Positions 57,459-64,000 of a stretch of DNA of 64,000 nt are shown here, one piece after another; position 1 is the first letter of the stretch, and the number at the start of each line of letters is the position of its first letter. Position numbers and translations under genes: made by a program. The DNA is from Rhodococcus rhodochrous (GTDB lineage Bacteria; Actinomycetota; Actinomycetes; Mycobacteriales; Mycobacteriaceae): NCBI RefSeq assembly GCF_900187265.1, contig NZ_LT906450.1:4951444-5015443 (forward strand). Direction: 5' to 3'. Under the pieces are notes generated by a model, which saw only the letters and a list, made by a program, of their open reading frames with translations, was not told where the DNA came from and did no database searches.

Positions 57459-58307
57459 ATGGCTCGTGCGGTTCGCGTCGTCGTTCTCGGATCGGGATCG
57501 TGGGGAACCACGATCGCGTCGTTGTCCGCACGCAATACCCCGACGACGTTGTGGGCCCGCAACGACGACATCGCGCGCGAGATCGACACCGAGCACCGCA
57601 ACCGTCGTTATCTCGGCGAACGGCCACTGCCGCAGGGCCTGCGCGCGACCTCCGATCTCGAAGAGGCCGCCCGCGAGGCCGACGTCCTGGTGGTCGGTGT
57701 GCCGTCGCATGCGGTGCGCAAGACACTCGAGCAGGTCGTCGACGAGATCCGCGCCTGGGTCCCGGTCGTCTCGCTCGTGGAGGGCCTCGAGCCGGGCACC
57801 CGCCTCCGGCCCACCGAGGTGATCGCCGAATGCCTTCCGGGACACCCCGTCGGGTTGCTCGCGGGTCCGAACATCGCCGGGGAGATCGCCGACGGCATGG
57901 CCGAGGGGCTCAGCGTCGGCGACAACACCCGCGCGATGGTCCTCTCCCGCGGGTTGGCGGAGATGACGCGCCTCGGGGAGGCCATGGGCGCGGATCCGCG
58001 CACGTTCGCGGGCCTCACCGGGATGGGTGATCTCATCGCGACGTGCACGAGTCCGTCGTCGCGGAACCGCCGGGTCGGTGAGGCGCTGGCGCGCGGGCTC
58101 AGCATCGACGAGGCCGTCGAGGCACTGGGGCAGGTCGCCGAAGGGGTGAAGACCGCGCCGACGGTCATGGAACTCGCCCGCGAGTACGGGGTGGAGATGC
58201 CGATCGCCGCGGAGGTGGCGGCCGTGGTGACCGGGAAGAGCACCCCCACCGACGCCTATCGGGGGCTGCGCCGGGTCACTCCCGGCGACGAGAAGGACAT
58301 CGTCTGA
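57459..58307 (+). CDS. GpsA-like protein lacking both catalytic lysines
   Basis: A 282-residue homologue of NAD(P)-dependent glycerol-3-phosphate dehydrogenase (GpsA, normally about 330-340). The cofactor motif [14 protein letters not shown] and the C-terminal [29 protein letters not shown] are well kept. However, the first active-site lysine (SLVKGLE in relatives) is Glu-108 (SLVEGLE). Around residues 141-147 the protein jumps from [10 protein letters not shown] straight to [15 protein letters not shown]. This skips about 55 residues that normally hold the second catalytic lysine (GALKNV). The frame is intact. Glycerol-3-phosphate oxidation is therefore unlikely. A pseudoenzyme or a decaying second copy are the options. 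GAAAGG lies five bases ahead of the ATG at 57459. Confidence 0.75.
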   Translation: MARAVRVVVLGSGSWGTTIASLSARNTPTTLWARNDDIAREIDTEHRNRRYLGERPLPQGLRATSDLEEAAREADVLVVGVPSHAVRKTLEQVVDEIRAWVPVVSLVEGLEPGTRLRPTEVIAECLPGHPVGLLAGPNIAGEIADGMAEGLSVGDNTRAMVLSRGLAEMTRLGEAMGADPRTFAGLTGMGDLIATCTSPSSRNRRVGEALARGLSIDEAVEALGQVAEGVKTAPTVMELAREYGVEMPIAAEVAAVVTGKSTPTDAYRGLRRVTPGDEKDIV

Positions 58308-58417
58308 CCTTCTCTACCGCTTTCTCGGGCGGATCGTAGAAAGCCGAATATTCACCTGTCGTCCGTTCGCGACCGGCTGAACGAACGCTCGGTGAAGTGA
58401 TGTGCCATCGTGGTGAC

Positions 58418-59092
58418 ATGACTTCTGCTGCCGACACGCTGTCGTCCCTGCTCGACACCCGTTTCAGCTGCCGCGCCTTCCTGACGAAACAGGTCCCGCG
58501 TGAGGACATCGAACGCATGCTGCAGATGGGTCAGCGCACCGCGTCCTGGTGCAATTCGCAGCCCTGGCAGGTGCATATCGTCAGCGGCGACGCCACCGAC
58601 CGCCTGCGCGACGCCGTCTACGCGCAGGCCACCTCGGGGAACATGGATCTCGACATCCCCGGCCCGGCCGAATACCGCGGCGCCTACGCCGAGCGTCGCC
58701 GCGGCGCCGGCTACGCCCTGTACAACGCATTGGGCATCGCGCGCGACGACTACCAGCGCCGCACCGAGCAGATGCTCGAGAACTACCGCTTCTTCGGCGC
58801 ACCGCACGTCGCGATCATCACCACCGACAAGGCCCTCGGCGTGTACGGCGCGGTCGACTGCGGCGGTTACGTCTCGACCCTGCTGCTCGCCGCCGAATCG
58901 CTCGGCATCGCTGCCGTCCCGCAGGCCGCCGTCGCGATGACGGCCACCGCGCTGCGACGCGAACTGAACATCGGCGACGACCGCGACATCGTCTGCGCCA
59001 TCTCGTTCGGTTACGCCGACGAGGCGCACCCGGCCAATGCGTGTCGCACCGATCGCGCGTCGCTCGGCGAGACCGTCGAGTGGGTCGACTGA
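58418..59092 (+). CDS. Nitroreductase family protein
   Basis: A 224-residue FMN-dependent nitroreductase-fold protein. It has TRFSCRAFLTKQVPREDIERML near the N terminus, the FMN-contacting ASWCNSQPWQVHIV, and a C-terminal AAESLGIAAVPQAAVAM followed by VCAISFGYADEAHPAN. It likely reduces nitroaromatics, quinones or similar compounds with NAD(P)H. The ATG at 58418 is used, seven codons into the longest frame. Monocistronic; converges on the ATPase gene. Confidence 0.83.
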   Translation: MTSAADTLSSLLDTRFSCRAFLTKQVPREDIERMLQMGQRTASWCNSQPWQVHIVSGDATDRLRDAVYAQATSGNMDLDIPGPAEYRGAYAERRRGAGYALYNALGIARDDYQRRTEQMLENYRFFGAPHVAIITTDKALGVYGAVDCGGYVSTLLLAAESLGIAAVPQAAVAMTATALRRELNIGDDRDIVCAISFGYADEAHPANACRTDRASLGETVEWVD

Positions 59093-59116
59093 GCTTTCGA
59101 TCGCCCTGGCTGTCGG

Positions 59117-60304
59117 TCAGTCGTTCTGGGCGCGGAGGTAGCGCCCGAAGTGCGGAACGGTGAACCCGATGAACCCGCGCTCGGCGGAGTAGATCAGGCC
59201 CTTCTTGATCAGTCCGTCGCGCGCGGGTGACAGGGAGGCCGGCTTCCGTCCGAGTTCGACGGCGATCTTCGATGTCGCGACGGGCCCGTCGTCGCCCGAC
59301 AGGTCCGCCATTGCCCGCATGTATTCACGTTCGGCGGGGGTCGCCCGTTCGTAGCGGGAGCCGAAGAAGCCGACGGCGAGTTCCTCTTCCGCAGTCGGTG
59401 CCGCGACCCGCACGTCGTCGGCGGTGATCGGCGAGTCCGCTGCGACGTCCCAGGTGGCCTTGCCGTATGCCTGCACGAAATACGGGTAGCCGTCGGCGGT
59501 TTCGTACAGCAGGTCGAGGGCGTCCTGCGTGAACTCGACCTCCTCTCGCGCCGCGGGCGCGATGAGCGCGAGATCCGCTGCCGCACGGTCGAGTCGGTCG
59601 ATGCGGTGGTAGGTGAACAGCCGCTCGGAGTAGGACTTCGACGCCGACAGCACGGCGGGCAGGTGCGGCAGACCGGCTCCGACGACGATGAGCGGCGCGG
59701 CGTCCTGGCTCAGCTCGTGGCAGGCTCCGCAGATCGCCGAGACGTCGTCGGGTCCGAGATCCTGCATCTCGTCGATGAACAACGCGATGCCCACACCCAC
59801 GTCGCGCGCGAGTCCGGCTGCGTCGACGAGCAGTTCGACGAGGTCGATCTCGATGTCGCCCGAATCCGCGCGCCCTTTCACCGCCGGGGCATCGATCCCG
59901 GGTTGCCAGCGTTCGCGCATGCCCTTGTCGGCGGTGGCCCGCAACGCGAACGACTTGAGCACACCGAGGAAGTACTCCACCGATTCCGGATCCGGGTGCG
60001 CGGCGGCGATCTCGCGGACCGCCATGTGCAGCGCCGACGACAGCGGACGTCGCAGTCCCTGATCGGGGCGGGCCTCGATCTTGCCGGTGCCCCAGCTCTT
60101 CGCGATGGCGGCGGAGCGCAGATGGTTGAGAAGGACGGTCTTGCCGACCCCGCGGAGACCGGTGAGGACGACGCTGCGTTCGGGTCGTTCCCGGGCGATC
60201 CGTTCGAGGACCACCTCGAACGCGGTGAGTTGTTTCTCGCGGCCGGCGAGTTCGGGCGGGCGCTGTCCCGCGCCCGGGGCGTACGGGTTGCGGACAGGAT
60301 CCAT
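59117..60304 (-). CDS. AAA/STAND-type ATPase with C-terminal winged helix
   Basis: A 395-residue ATPase of the AAA_16/archaeal-ATPase-like group. It has Walker A TGLRGVGKTVLLN (48-60), Walker B IALFIDEMQDLG, a sensor-like LIVVGAGLPHLP, YPYFVQAYGKATW typical of Orc/Cdc6-like lid domains, and a winged-helix C terminus (SKIAVELGRKPASLSPARDGLIKKGLI). Stand-alone members are widespread in actinobacteria with unknown role, possibly sensing or DNA-associated. It is divergent from the AztD-like lipoprotein gene. Confidence 0.8.
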   Translation of the reverse strand: MDPVRNPYAPGAGQRPPELAGREKQLTAFEVVLERIARERPERSVVLTGLRGVGKTVLLNHLRSAAIAKSWGTGKIEARPDQGLRRPLSSALHMAVREIAAAHPDPESVEYFLGVLKSFALRATADKGMRERWQPGIDAPAVKGRADSGDIEIDLVELLVDAAGLARDVGVGIALFIDEMQDLGPDDVSAICGACHELSQDAAPLIVVGAGLPHLPAVLSASKSYSERLFTYHRIDRLDRAAADLALIAPAAREEVEFTQDALDLLYETADGYPYFVQAYGKATWDVAADSPITADDVRVAAPTAEEELAVGFFGSRYERATPAEREYMRAMADLSGDDGPVATSKIAVELGRKPASLSPARDGLIKKGLIYSAERGFIGFTVPHFGRYLRAQND

Positions 60305-60395
60305 CCGTCGATGCTAACGGCGAACTCATCGGATTCTGAGCTCATCTAGCGCGTGTCGTAGACGGCGGTATTCGCGTATGTCCGAGCTCGAAACC

Positions 60396-60438
60396 GCAGT
60401 TGTTGTCGACATTTCGGCGATTTCTCGACAACAACTGC
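60396..60438. repeat. Inverted repeat in a divergent promoter region
   Basis: GCAGTTGTTGTCGA (60396-60409) and its exact complement TCGACAACAACTGC (60425-60438) lie 15 bases apart between two divergent genes. There they cannot act as a terminator for either, so an operator is more likely. Confidence 0.55.
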
Positions 60439-60484
60439 AACCTCGGCCGCCCGGAGCGACATGCACGCATGCGCATTTCAGACT

Positions 60485-60513
60485 TTGACATTCATTTTCG
60501 ATAGTGGCTATTT
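60485..60513 (+). promoter_or_regulatory. Promoter of the AztD-like gene with a possible Zur site
   Basis: -35 TTGACA (60485-60490), a 17-base spacer and -10 CTATTT (60508-60513) lie eight bases ahead of the ATG at 60522, which has no Shine-Dalgarno, so the mRNA is probably leaderless. The spacer holds CATTCATTTTCGATA, an AT-rich stretch resembling half of a Zur box. Confidence 0.5.
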
Positions 60514-60521
60514 CTTTCCCC

Positions 60522-61763
60522 ATGACAACGCTCTCCCGCTACGGCGGCGCCGCCCTCACCGTCGTCGCTGCGACCTTCGCCGCCGCATGCGGCGGTACGA
60601 CCGAGGCCGACACCACTGCGGCCGACACCCCCGAGACGACGACCTCCGCCGCCGCTTCCGAAGTGGCGACGGCGCAGCCGCGCCTCGCCCTGACCTACGA
60701 CGGCGGCGTCCTCGTCGTCGAGGAAGAAGAACTCACCGTCGTCGACGACTTCGCACTCGACGGTTTCAACCGCCTCTCCCCCGCCGGCGACGGACGCCAC
60801 GTGCTGATCTCCACCGAGGGCGGATTCCGCGTGCTCGACACCGGCAGCTGGACGGAAGCCCACGGCGACCACGGTCACCACTACGCCGGCGCACCCACGC
60901 TCACCGACCTGACGTTCGCCGCCGAGAAGCCCGGACACGTCGTGCCGCACGCCGGGGTCACCGCCCTGTTCGACGACGGCACCGGACGCATCGACGTGTT
61001 CGACCCCGCCGATCTCGCCTCGGCGACCGACCTGCCGGATCTCGACAGTCGCGCGCTCCCCGAGGCCCACCACGGCGTGGCCGTCCCGATGCCCGACGGC
61101 GGCATGCTCGTCACCCTCGGCGATTCCGAGGAGCGGACCGGTGTGGCGCTGCTCGACGAGAACGGCACCGAGATCACGCGCACCGAACAGTGCCCGGGTG
61201 TGCACGGTGAGACGGTCGCGGCCGACGGGGTCGTCGCCTTCGGATGCGAGGACGGCATGGTGATCTTCCGCGACGGAACGTTCACGAAGGCGCCGGTGCC
61301 CGACCCCTACGGCCGGATCGGGAACCAGGCCGGCAGCGAGGACTCGCCCGTCGTCCTCGGCGACTACAAGACCGATCCCGACGCCGAGCTCGAGCGTCCC
61401 GAGCGCGTCGCGCTCGTGGACACCCGCACGGCGTCGGTGCGTCTCGTCGACCTCGGCACGAGTTACACCTTCCGCTCCCTCGGTCGCGGACCGGCAGGGG
61501 AAGCACTCGTTCTCGGCACCGACGGCAACCTCCACGTGATCGATCCCGACTCCGGCGAGATCGTCCGGCGGATCGAGGTGCTCGAGCCGTGGACCGAGCC
61601 CGACGAGTGGCAGGCACCTCGGCCCGCACTCGAGGTGCGGGGCGATACGGCGTTCGTCACCGATCCCGCCACCGATTCCCTGTACGCGGTGGACGTGACC
61701 TCGGGTGAGATCCGCTCTGCCGAACTGCCGCACACCCCGAACGAGATCAGCGGCGTCGCCTGA
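60522..61763 (+). CDS. AztD-like zinc-binding lipoprotein
   Basis: A 413-residue secreted lipoprotein. The signal peptide ends in the lipobox FAAAC with the lipidated Cys at residue 23, followed by a Thr/Ala/Asp-rich linker. The rest looks like a beta-propeller of repeated short blades (GFRVLDTGSW, GMLVTLGDSEERTG, MVIFRDGTF, LHVIDPDSGEI). A His-rich loop, HGDHGHHY, sits around residues 115-122. This matches AztD, a periplasmic zinc chaperone that hands zinc to the AztC solute-binding protein. No AztABC genes are in the window. Leaderless promoter with a possible Zur site upstream; a 21-bp terminator hairpin follows. Confidence 0.72.
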   Translation: MTTLSRYGGAALTVVAATFAAACGGTTEADTTAADTPETTTSAAASEVATAQPRLALTYDGGVLVVEEEELTVVDDFALDGFNRLSPAGDGRHVLISTEGGFRVLDTGSWTEAHGDHGHHYAGAPTLTDLTFAAEKPGHVVPHAGVTALFDDGTGRIDVFDPADLASATDLPDLDSRALPEAHHGVAVPMPDGGMLVTLGDSEERTGVALLDENGTEITRTEQCPGVHGETVAADGVVAFGCEDGMVIFRDGTFTKAPVPDPYGRIGNQAGSEDSPVVLGDYKTDPDAELERPERVALVDTRTASVRLVDLGTSYTFRSLGRGPAGEALVLGTDGNLHVIDPDSGEIVRRIEVLEPWTEPDEWQAPRPALEVRGDTAFVTDPATDSLYAVDVTSGEIRSAELPHTPNEISGVA

Positions 61764-61773
61764 CTCCGCTACC

Positions 61774-61819
61774 GGAGTATTCGTCTTTCTAGCTGTGGAG
61801 CTAGAAAGACGAATACTCC
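61774..61819 (+). terminator. Terminator hairpin after the AztD-like gene
   Basis: Perfect 21-bp arms (61774-61794 and 61799-61819), beginning GGAGTATTCGTC, enclose a GTGG loop 10 bp after the stop codon. There is no T-tract. Confidence 0.75.
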
Positions 61820-61995
61820 CCTCACGTCCGGCCGGTCGAGATCTTTCCGCAACGTGATCCGCCTCACTCCCCAAGTTCGCGAAACGGATTTACCGACCAA
61901 AACGGTTGGGGAGGCGATATTCTCGTCGCCTGATCCCGAAGACAACGATTGTGTAACGTGGCGACGCACCTGTTTCCTACCGGGAGGTACCGCCC

Positions 61996-63234
61996 GTGCT
62001 GTTGACCGAAGTCCGTACCCGACCTGTTCGATCCTTGTTGATCGCCATCGGTCTGACGGTCTCGGCGCTGGCAGTCGCGGGATACCTGCGCGACGCGCTG
62101 AACGAGTACCTCATGGATCTCGACGTCTTCCGCGATGCCGGCTGGGCCTTCCTGCACCACACCCCGCTGTACACCGAGGGGTTCTTCAGCCATTCCGGTT
62201 TCCGGTTCATCTACCCACCCTTCGCGGCGTTCCTCTTCGCCCCGATGGCGTTGGTGGGCAGCACCGCCCTGCAGGTGTTGTGGACGATCGGACTCATCGC
62301 TCTCGTGTGGTGGGTGCTCAAGGTCGTCTACCAGCGACTCGACATGTCGCAGCCGAGCCTGATCGCAGCCGCGTCGCTCGGACCGGTGCTGTGGCTCGAG
62401 CCGTTCCGCTCCAACTTCACGTTCGGCCAGATCAACATCGTGCTCATGGCACTGGTGGTCGCCGACCTGCTCGGTGTGATCCCGAAGCGCTTCCGCGGTG
62501 TCGGCATCGCACTGGCCGCCGCCATCAAGGTGACCCCGGCCGCCTTCGGCCTGATCTTCCTTCTGCGCCGCGACTGGCCGTCGGCATTCCGCGCGCTGGG
62601 CGCCTTTGCCGCGACCGTCGCGTTCGGCTACTGGTTGCGCCCCGATTCGACCGTCTACTTCTGGACCACGGAGTTCTTCGCGACCGACCGCGCCGGCGAC
62701 CCGTCGTTCTTCCGCAACCAGGCGCTCACCGGTCTCATCGCCCGTTTCGACTTCTCCGACGGCACCGCCAAGGCGCTGTGGCTGGCCGGTGCCCTGGTCG
62801 TCGTGGCCGGTACCGCGTGGGCCGCCTACCGCTTCCTGCGTGCCGACGAGCCCGTGGTCGCGGTGGCCCTGGTGGGCCTGGCGTCGCTGCTCGCCGCTCC
62901 GATCGCCGTCACCCACCACTGGGTGTACGCGCTGTTCCTCGTGCCGCTGCTCGTCGCGCCGGCCTACCGCCGCTGGTGGCCCGTGCTGGGGCCCGCCACC
63001 GTGGTCTTCCTCATCGGACCCAACCACCTGCTGCGTGAGGCGTCCTCCGGCGGCTGGGTCGAGCAGTTGCTCCTCGAAGTCCTCGGGACCTCGCAGTGCC
63101 TGGCCGCGATCGCAGTCTTCGTCGCCGCGATGGTCGCCGCGCGCCATCGTCGCCCCGGTGCCGAGAACGCCGTCGAGCGCGAGGAGACCGTCGCCGCGCC
63201 GGCTCAGGTCCAGAACGCCGACGCGACGAGATAG
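61996..63234 (+). CDS. GT87/DUF2029-family polyprenol-phosphate-mannose-dependent mannosyltransferase-like protein
   Basis: A 412-residue polytopic membrane protein (about 10 helices) of the DUF2029/GT87 family. It has a conserved Asp in the first extracytoplasmic loop (LMDLDVFRDAGWAFLHHTPLY), FIYPPFAAFLFAPMAL, and FGQINIVLMALVVADLLG with AIKVTPAAFGL downstream. Mycobacterial members add alpha-1,2-mannose to lipomannan/lipoarabinomannan using polyprenyl-phosphomannose. It starts with GTG eight bases after GGGAGG. Its last 31 bp overlap the 3' end of azlD on the other strand. Confidence 0.8.
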   Translation: MLLTEVRTRPVRSLLIAIGLTVSALAVAGYLRDALNEYLMDLDVFRDAGWAFLHHTPLYTEGFFSHSGFRFIYPPFAAFLFAPMALVGSTALQVLWTIGLIALVWWVLKVVYQRLDMSQPSLIAAASLGPVLWLEPFRSNFTFGQINIVLMALVVADLLGVIPKRFRGVGIALAAAIKVTPAAFGLIFLLRRDWPSAFRALGAFAATVAFGYWLRPDSTVYFWTTEFFATDRAGDPSFFRNQALTGLIARFDFSDGTAKALWLAGALVVVAGTAWAAYRFLRADEPVVAVALVGLASLLAAPIAVTHHWVYALFLVPLLVAPAYRRWWPVLGPATVVFLIGPNHLLREASSGGWVEQLLLEVLGTSQCLAAIAVFVAAMVAARHRRPGAENAVEREETVAAPAQVQNADATR

Positions 63235-63533
63235 AGACCCGTCCCGACAACGGTGCTCAGCGCGGCGTTGCGTCGCCACAGATGCACCGCGATCGTGCCC
63301 GCGAGACCGACGGTCGCGGGTAGCCAGGTCGACTCCCCCACGTCACGCAGTGTGTACATCACCAGGATCACCATGACGCCCGCGGGCATCGTACGGCCCA
63401 GGAAATCGACGAAGGCGGAGTTCTTCAGCGCCGACAACGCGAGGAACGGCGCCGCGCGCAACGCGACCGTCACGACGAACATCACCGCCAGAGCGCCGAG
63501 GACATATCCGGCGCCGGGCACCGACTCAGGCAC
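63204..63533 (-). CDS. azlD: AzlD-family branched-chain amino acid exporter subunit
   Basis: A 109-residue membrane protein with four hydrophobic segments (YVLGALAVMFVVTVALRAAPFLAL, PAGVMVILVMYTL, ATVGLAGTIAVHLW, VVGTGLYLVASAF), the usual size of AzlD, small partner of the AzlC exporter. The GTG start at 63533 overlaps the azlC stop by 8 bp, as is typical for this pair. The system exports branched-chain amino acids or analogues. Confidence 0.8.
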   Translation of the reverse strand: MPESVPGAGYVLGALAVMFVVTVALRAAPFLALSALKNSAFVDFLGRTMPAGVMVILVMYTLRDVGESTWLPATVGLAGTIAVHLWRRNAALSTVVGTGLYLVASAFWT

Positions 63534-64000
63534 GGGCCACCTTGTTCCGGTAGACGAACCGCACGAACAGGCACACCACGAACAACCCGAGCCCGACGAC
63601 GAGCATCTGGCTTTTCGCGACCAGCAATGCGACGAGACCGCAGACCAGCGCGAGCACCGGCGCCGGCACGTCGCGGTTGGCGCGGAAGGCATCGATCGCA
63701 AGCACCGCGAACAGTGCCGTGAGGACAAACTCGAGTCCGGCGAGCCCGTCGGGGAGCACTGCCCCGATCAACGCGCCGATCGTGCCCGACACGACCCACA
63801 TCAGCTGGCAGAGCACCTGGACCGTGAGGATGCGGGTACCCGAGAGCGGCTCACGTGCCTTGGGGGCGACGATCGCGTACGACTCGTCGGTGAGCGCATA
63901 GACGCCGTAGAGACGCCCGAGCCGGCTGCGGATGCGGTGCAGCGGGAACGACAGGCCGTAGAAGACGTGCCGGAAGTTCACCAGCAGCGTCGCCGCGGCG
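63526..64000 (-). CDS. azlC: AzlC-family exporter subunit, 5' end outside window
   Basis: The C-terminal about 158 residues of an AzlC permease: NFRHVFYGLSFPLHRI, ALTDESYAI, ILTVQVLCQLMWVVSGTIGALIGAVLP and LEFVLTALFAVLAIDAFRANR, with several membrane helices. The start lies beyond the right edge. It forms the two-gene azlCD unit with overlapping stop and start. Confidence 0.83.
   Translation of the reverse strand, partial: AAATLLVNFRHVFYGLSFPLHRIRSRLGRLYGVYALTDESYAIVAPKAREPLSGTRILTVQVLCQLMWVVSGTIGALIGAVLPDGLAGLEFVLTALFAVLAIDAFRANRDVPAPVLALVCGLVALLVAKSQMLVVGLGLFVVCLFVRFVYRNKVARA

Overview
This 64 kb window is chromosomal DNA from a high-GC actinobacterium, most likely a Rhodococcus. The evidence is the GC-rich third-codon bias, an EspG-type ESX chaperone, a mycobacterial-type initiator tRNA, an Rv0183-like monoacylglycerol lipase, and the fused pcaL and LuxR/LAL-type benR that are typical of Rhodococcus and Corynebacterium. 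The genus is inferred from gene content and layout; no database search was run.

Layout. 1-5.7 kb: end of an ESX substrate-like gene, espG, DUF309 and Lon-substrate-domain genes, an NTF2-like/SDR pair, tRNA-fMet and an AI-2E-family exporter. 5.7-11.9 kb: protocatechuate branch of the beta-ketoadipate pathway, pcaJI divergent from pcaBLRF, with pcaHG missing from its usual place. 12-13.7 kb: housekeeping and small genes. 13.8-20.1 kb: a six-gene minus-strand operon with a phosphopantetheinyl transferase, carrier protein, acyl-CoA dehydrogenase, amino acid:[carrier protein] ligase, DUF1839 protein and GH2 glycosidase; its product is unknown. 20.3-22.8 kb: type II NADH dehydrogenase and a LysR regulator. 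22.8-27 kb: vanR (PadR type) divergent from vanABK. 27-33 kb: ABC-F protein with an attenuator-like leader, lipase, LigB-type dioxygenase, esterase and phosphodiesterase. 33-36.5 kb: catABC and divergent catR. 36.5-40.5 kb: two-component phenol hydroxylase (pheR, pheA2A1) and a small flavoprotein relic. 40.6-43.9 kb: guaiacol O-demethylase locus (AraC regulator, gcoA with an in-frame stop, gcoB). 44.2-54 kb: benABCDK-benR-benE. 54-64 kb: UvrA-like ATPase, AraC/VOC pair, a degenerate gpsA, nitroreductase, AAA ATPase, AztD-like zinc lipoprotein, GT87-like membrane enzyme and azlDC (azlC runs off the end).

How the genes work together. Benzoate (BenABCD), phenol (PheA1A2) and guaiacol (GcoAB, if functional) all give catechol, which CatABC converts to 3-oxoadipate enol-lactone. 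Vanillate goes to protocatechuate through VanAB. Both branches meet at PcaL, PcaIJ and PcaF, which finish at succinyl-CoA and acetyl-CoA. Uptake is by BenK, BenE and a VanK-like carrier. Each module has its own regulator: IclR for pca and cat, PadR for van, AraC for phe and gco, LuxR/LAL for ben. Palindromes or repeats that could be operators lie in most of the divergent promoter regions.

Most unusual points: the amino acid:carrier protein ligase operon with a glycosidase; BenC carrying a GntR-type FCD sensor domain; a GpsA-like protein that has lost both catalytic lysines; a leaderless leader-peptide/attenuator upstream of the ABC-F gene; the nonsense codon in gcoA; and the missing pcaHG.
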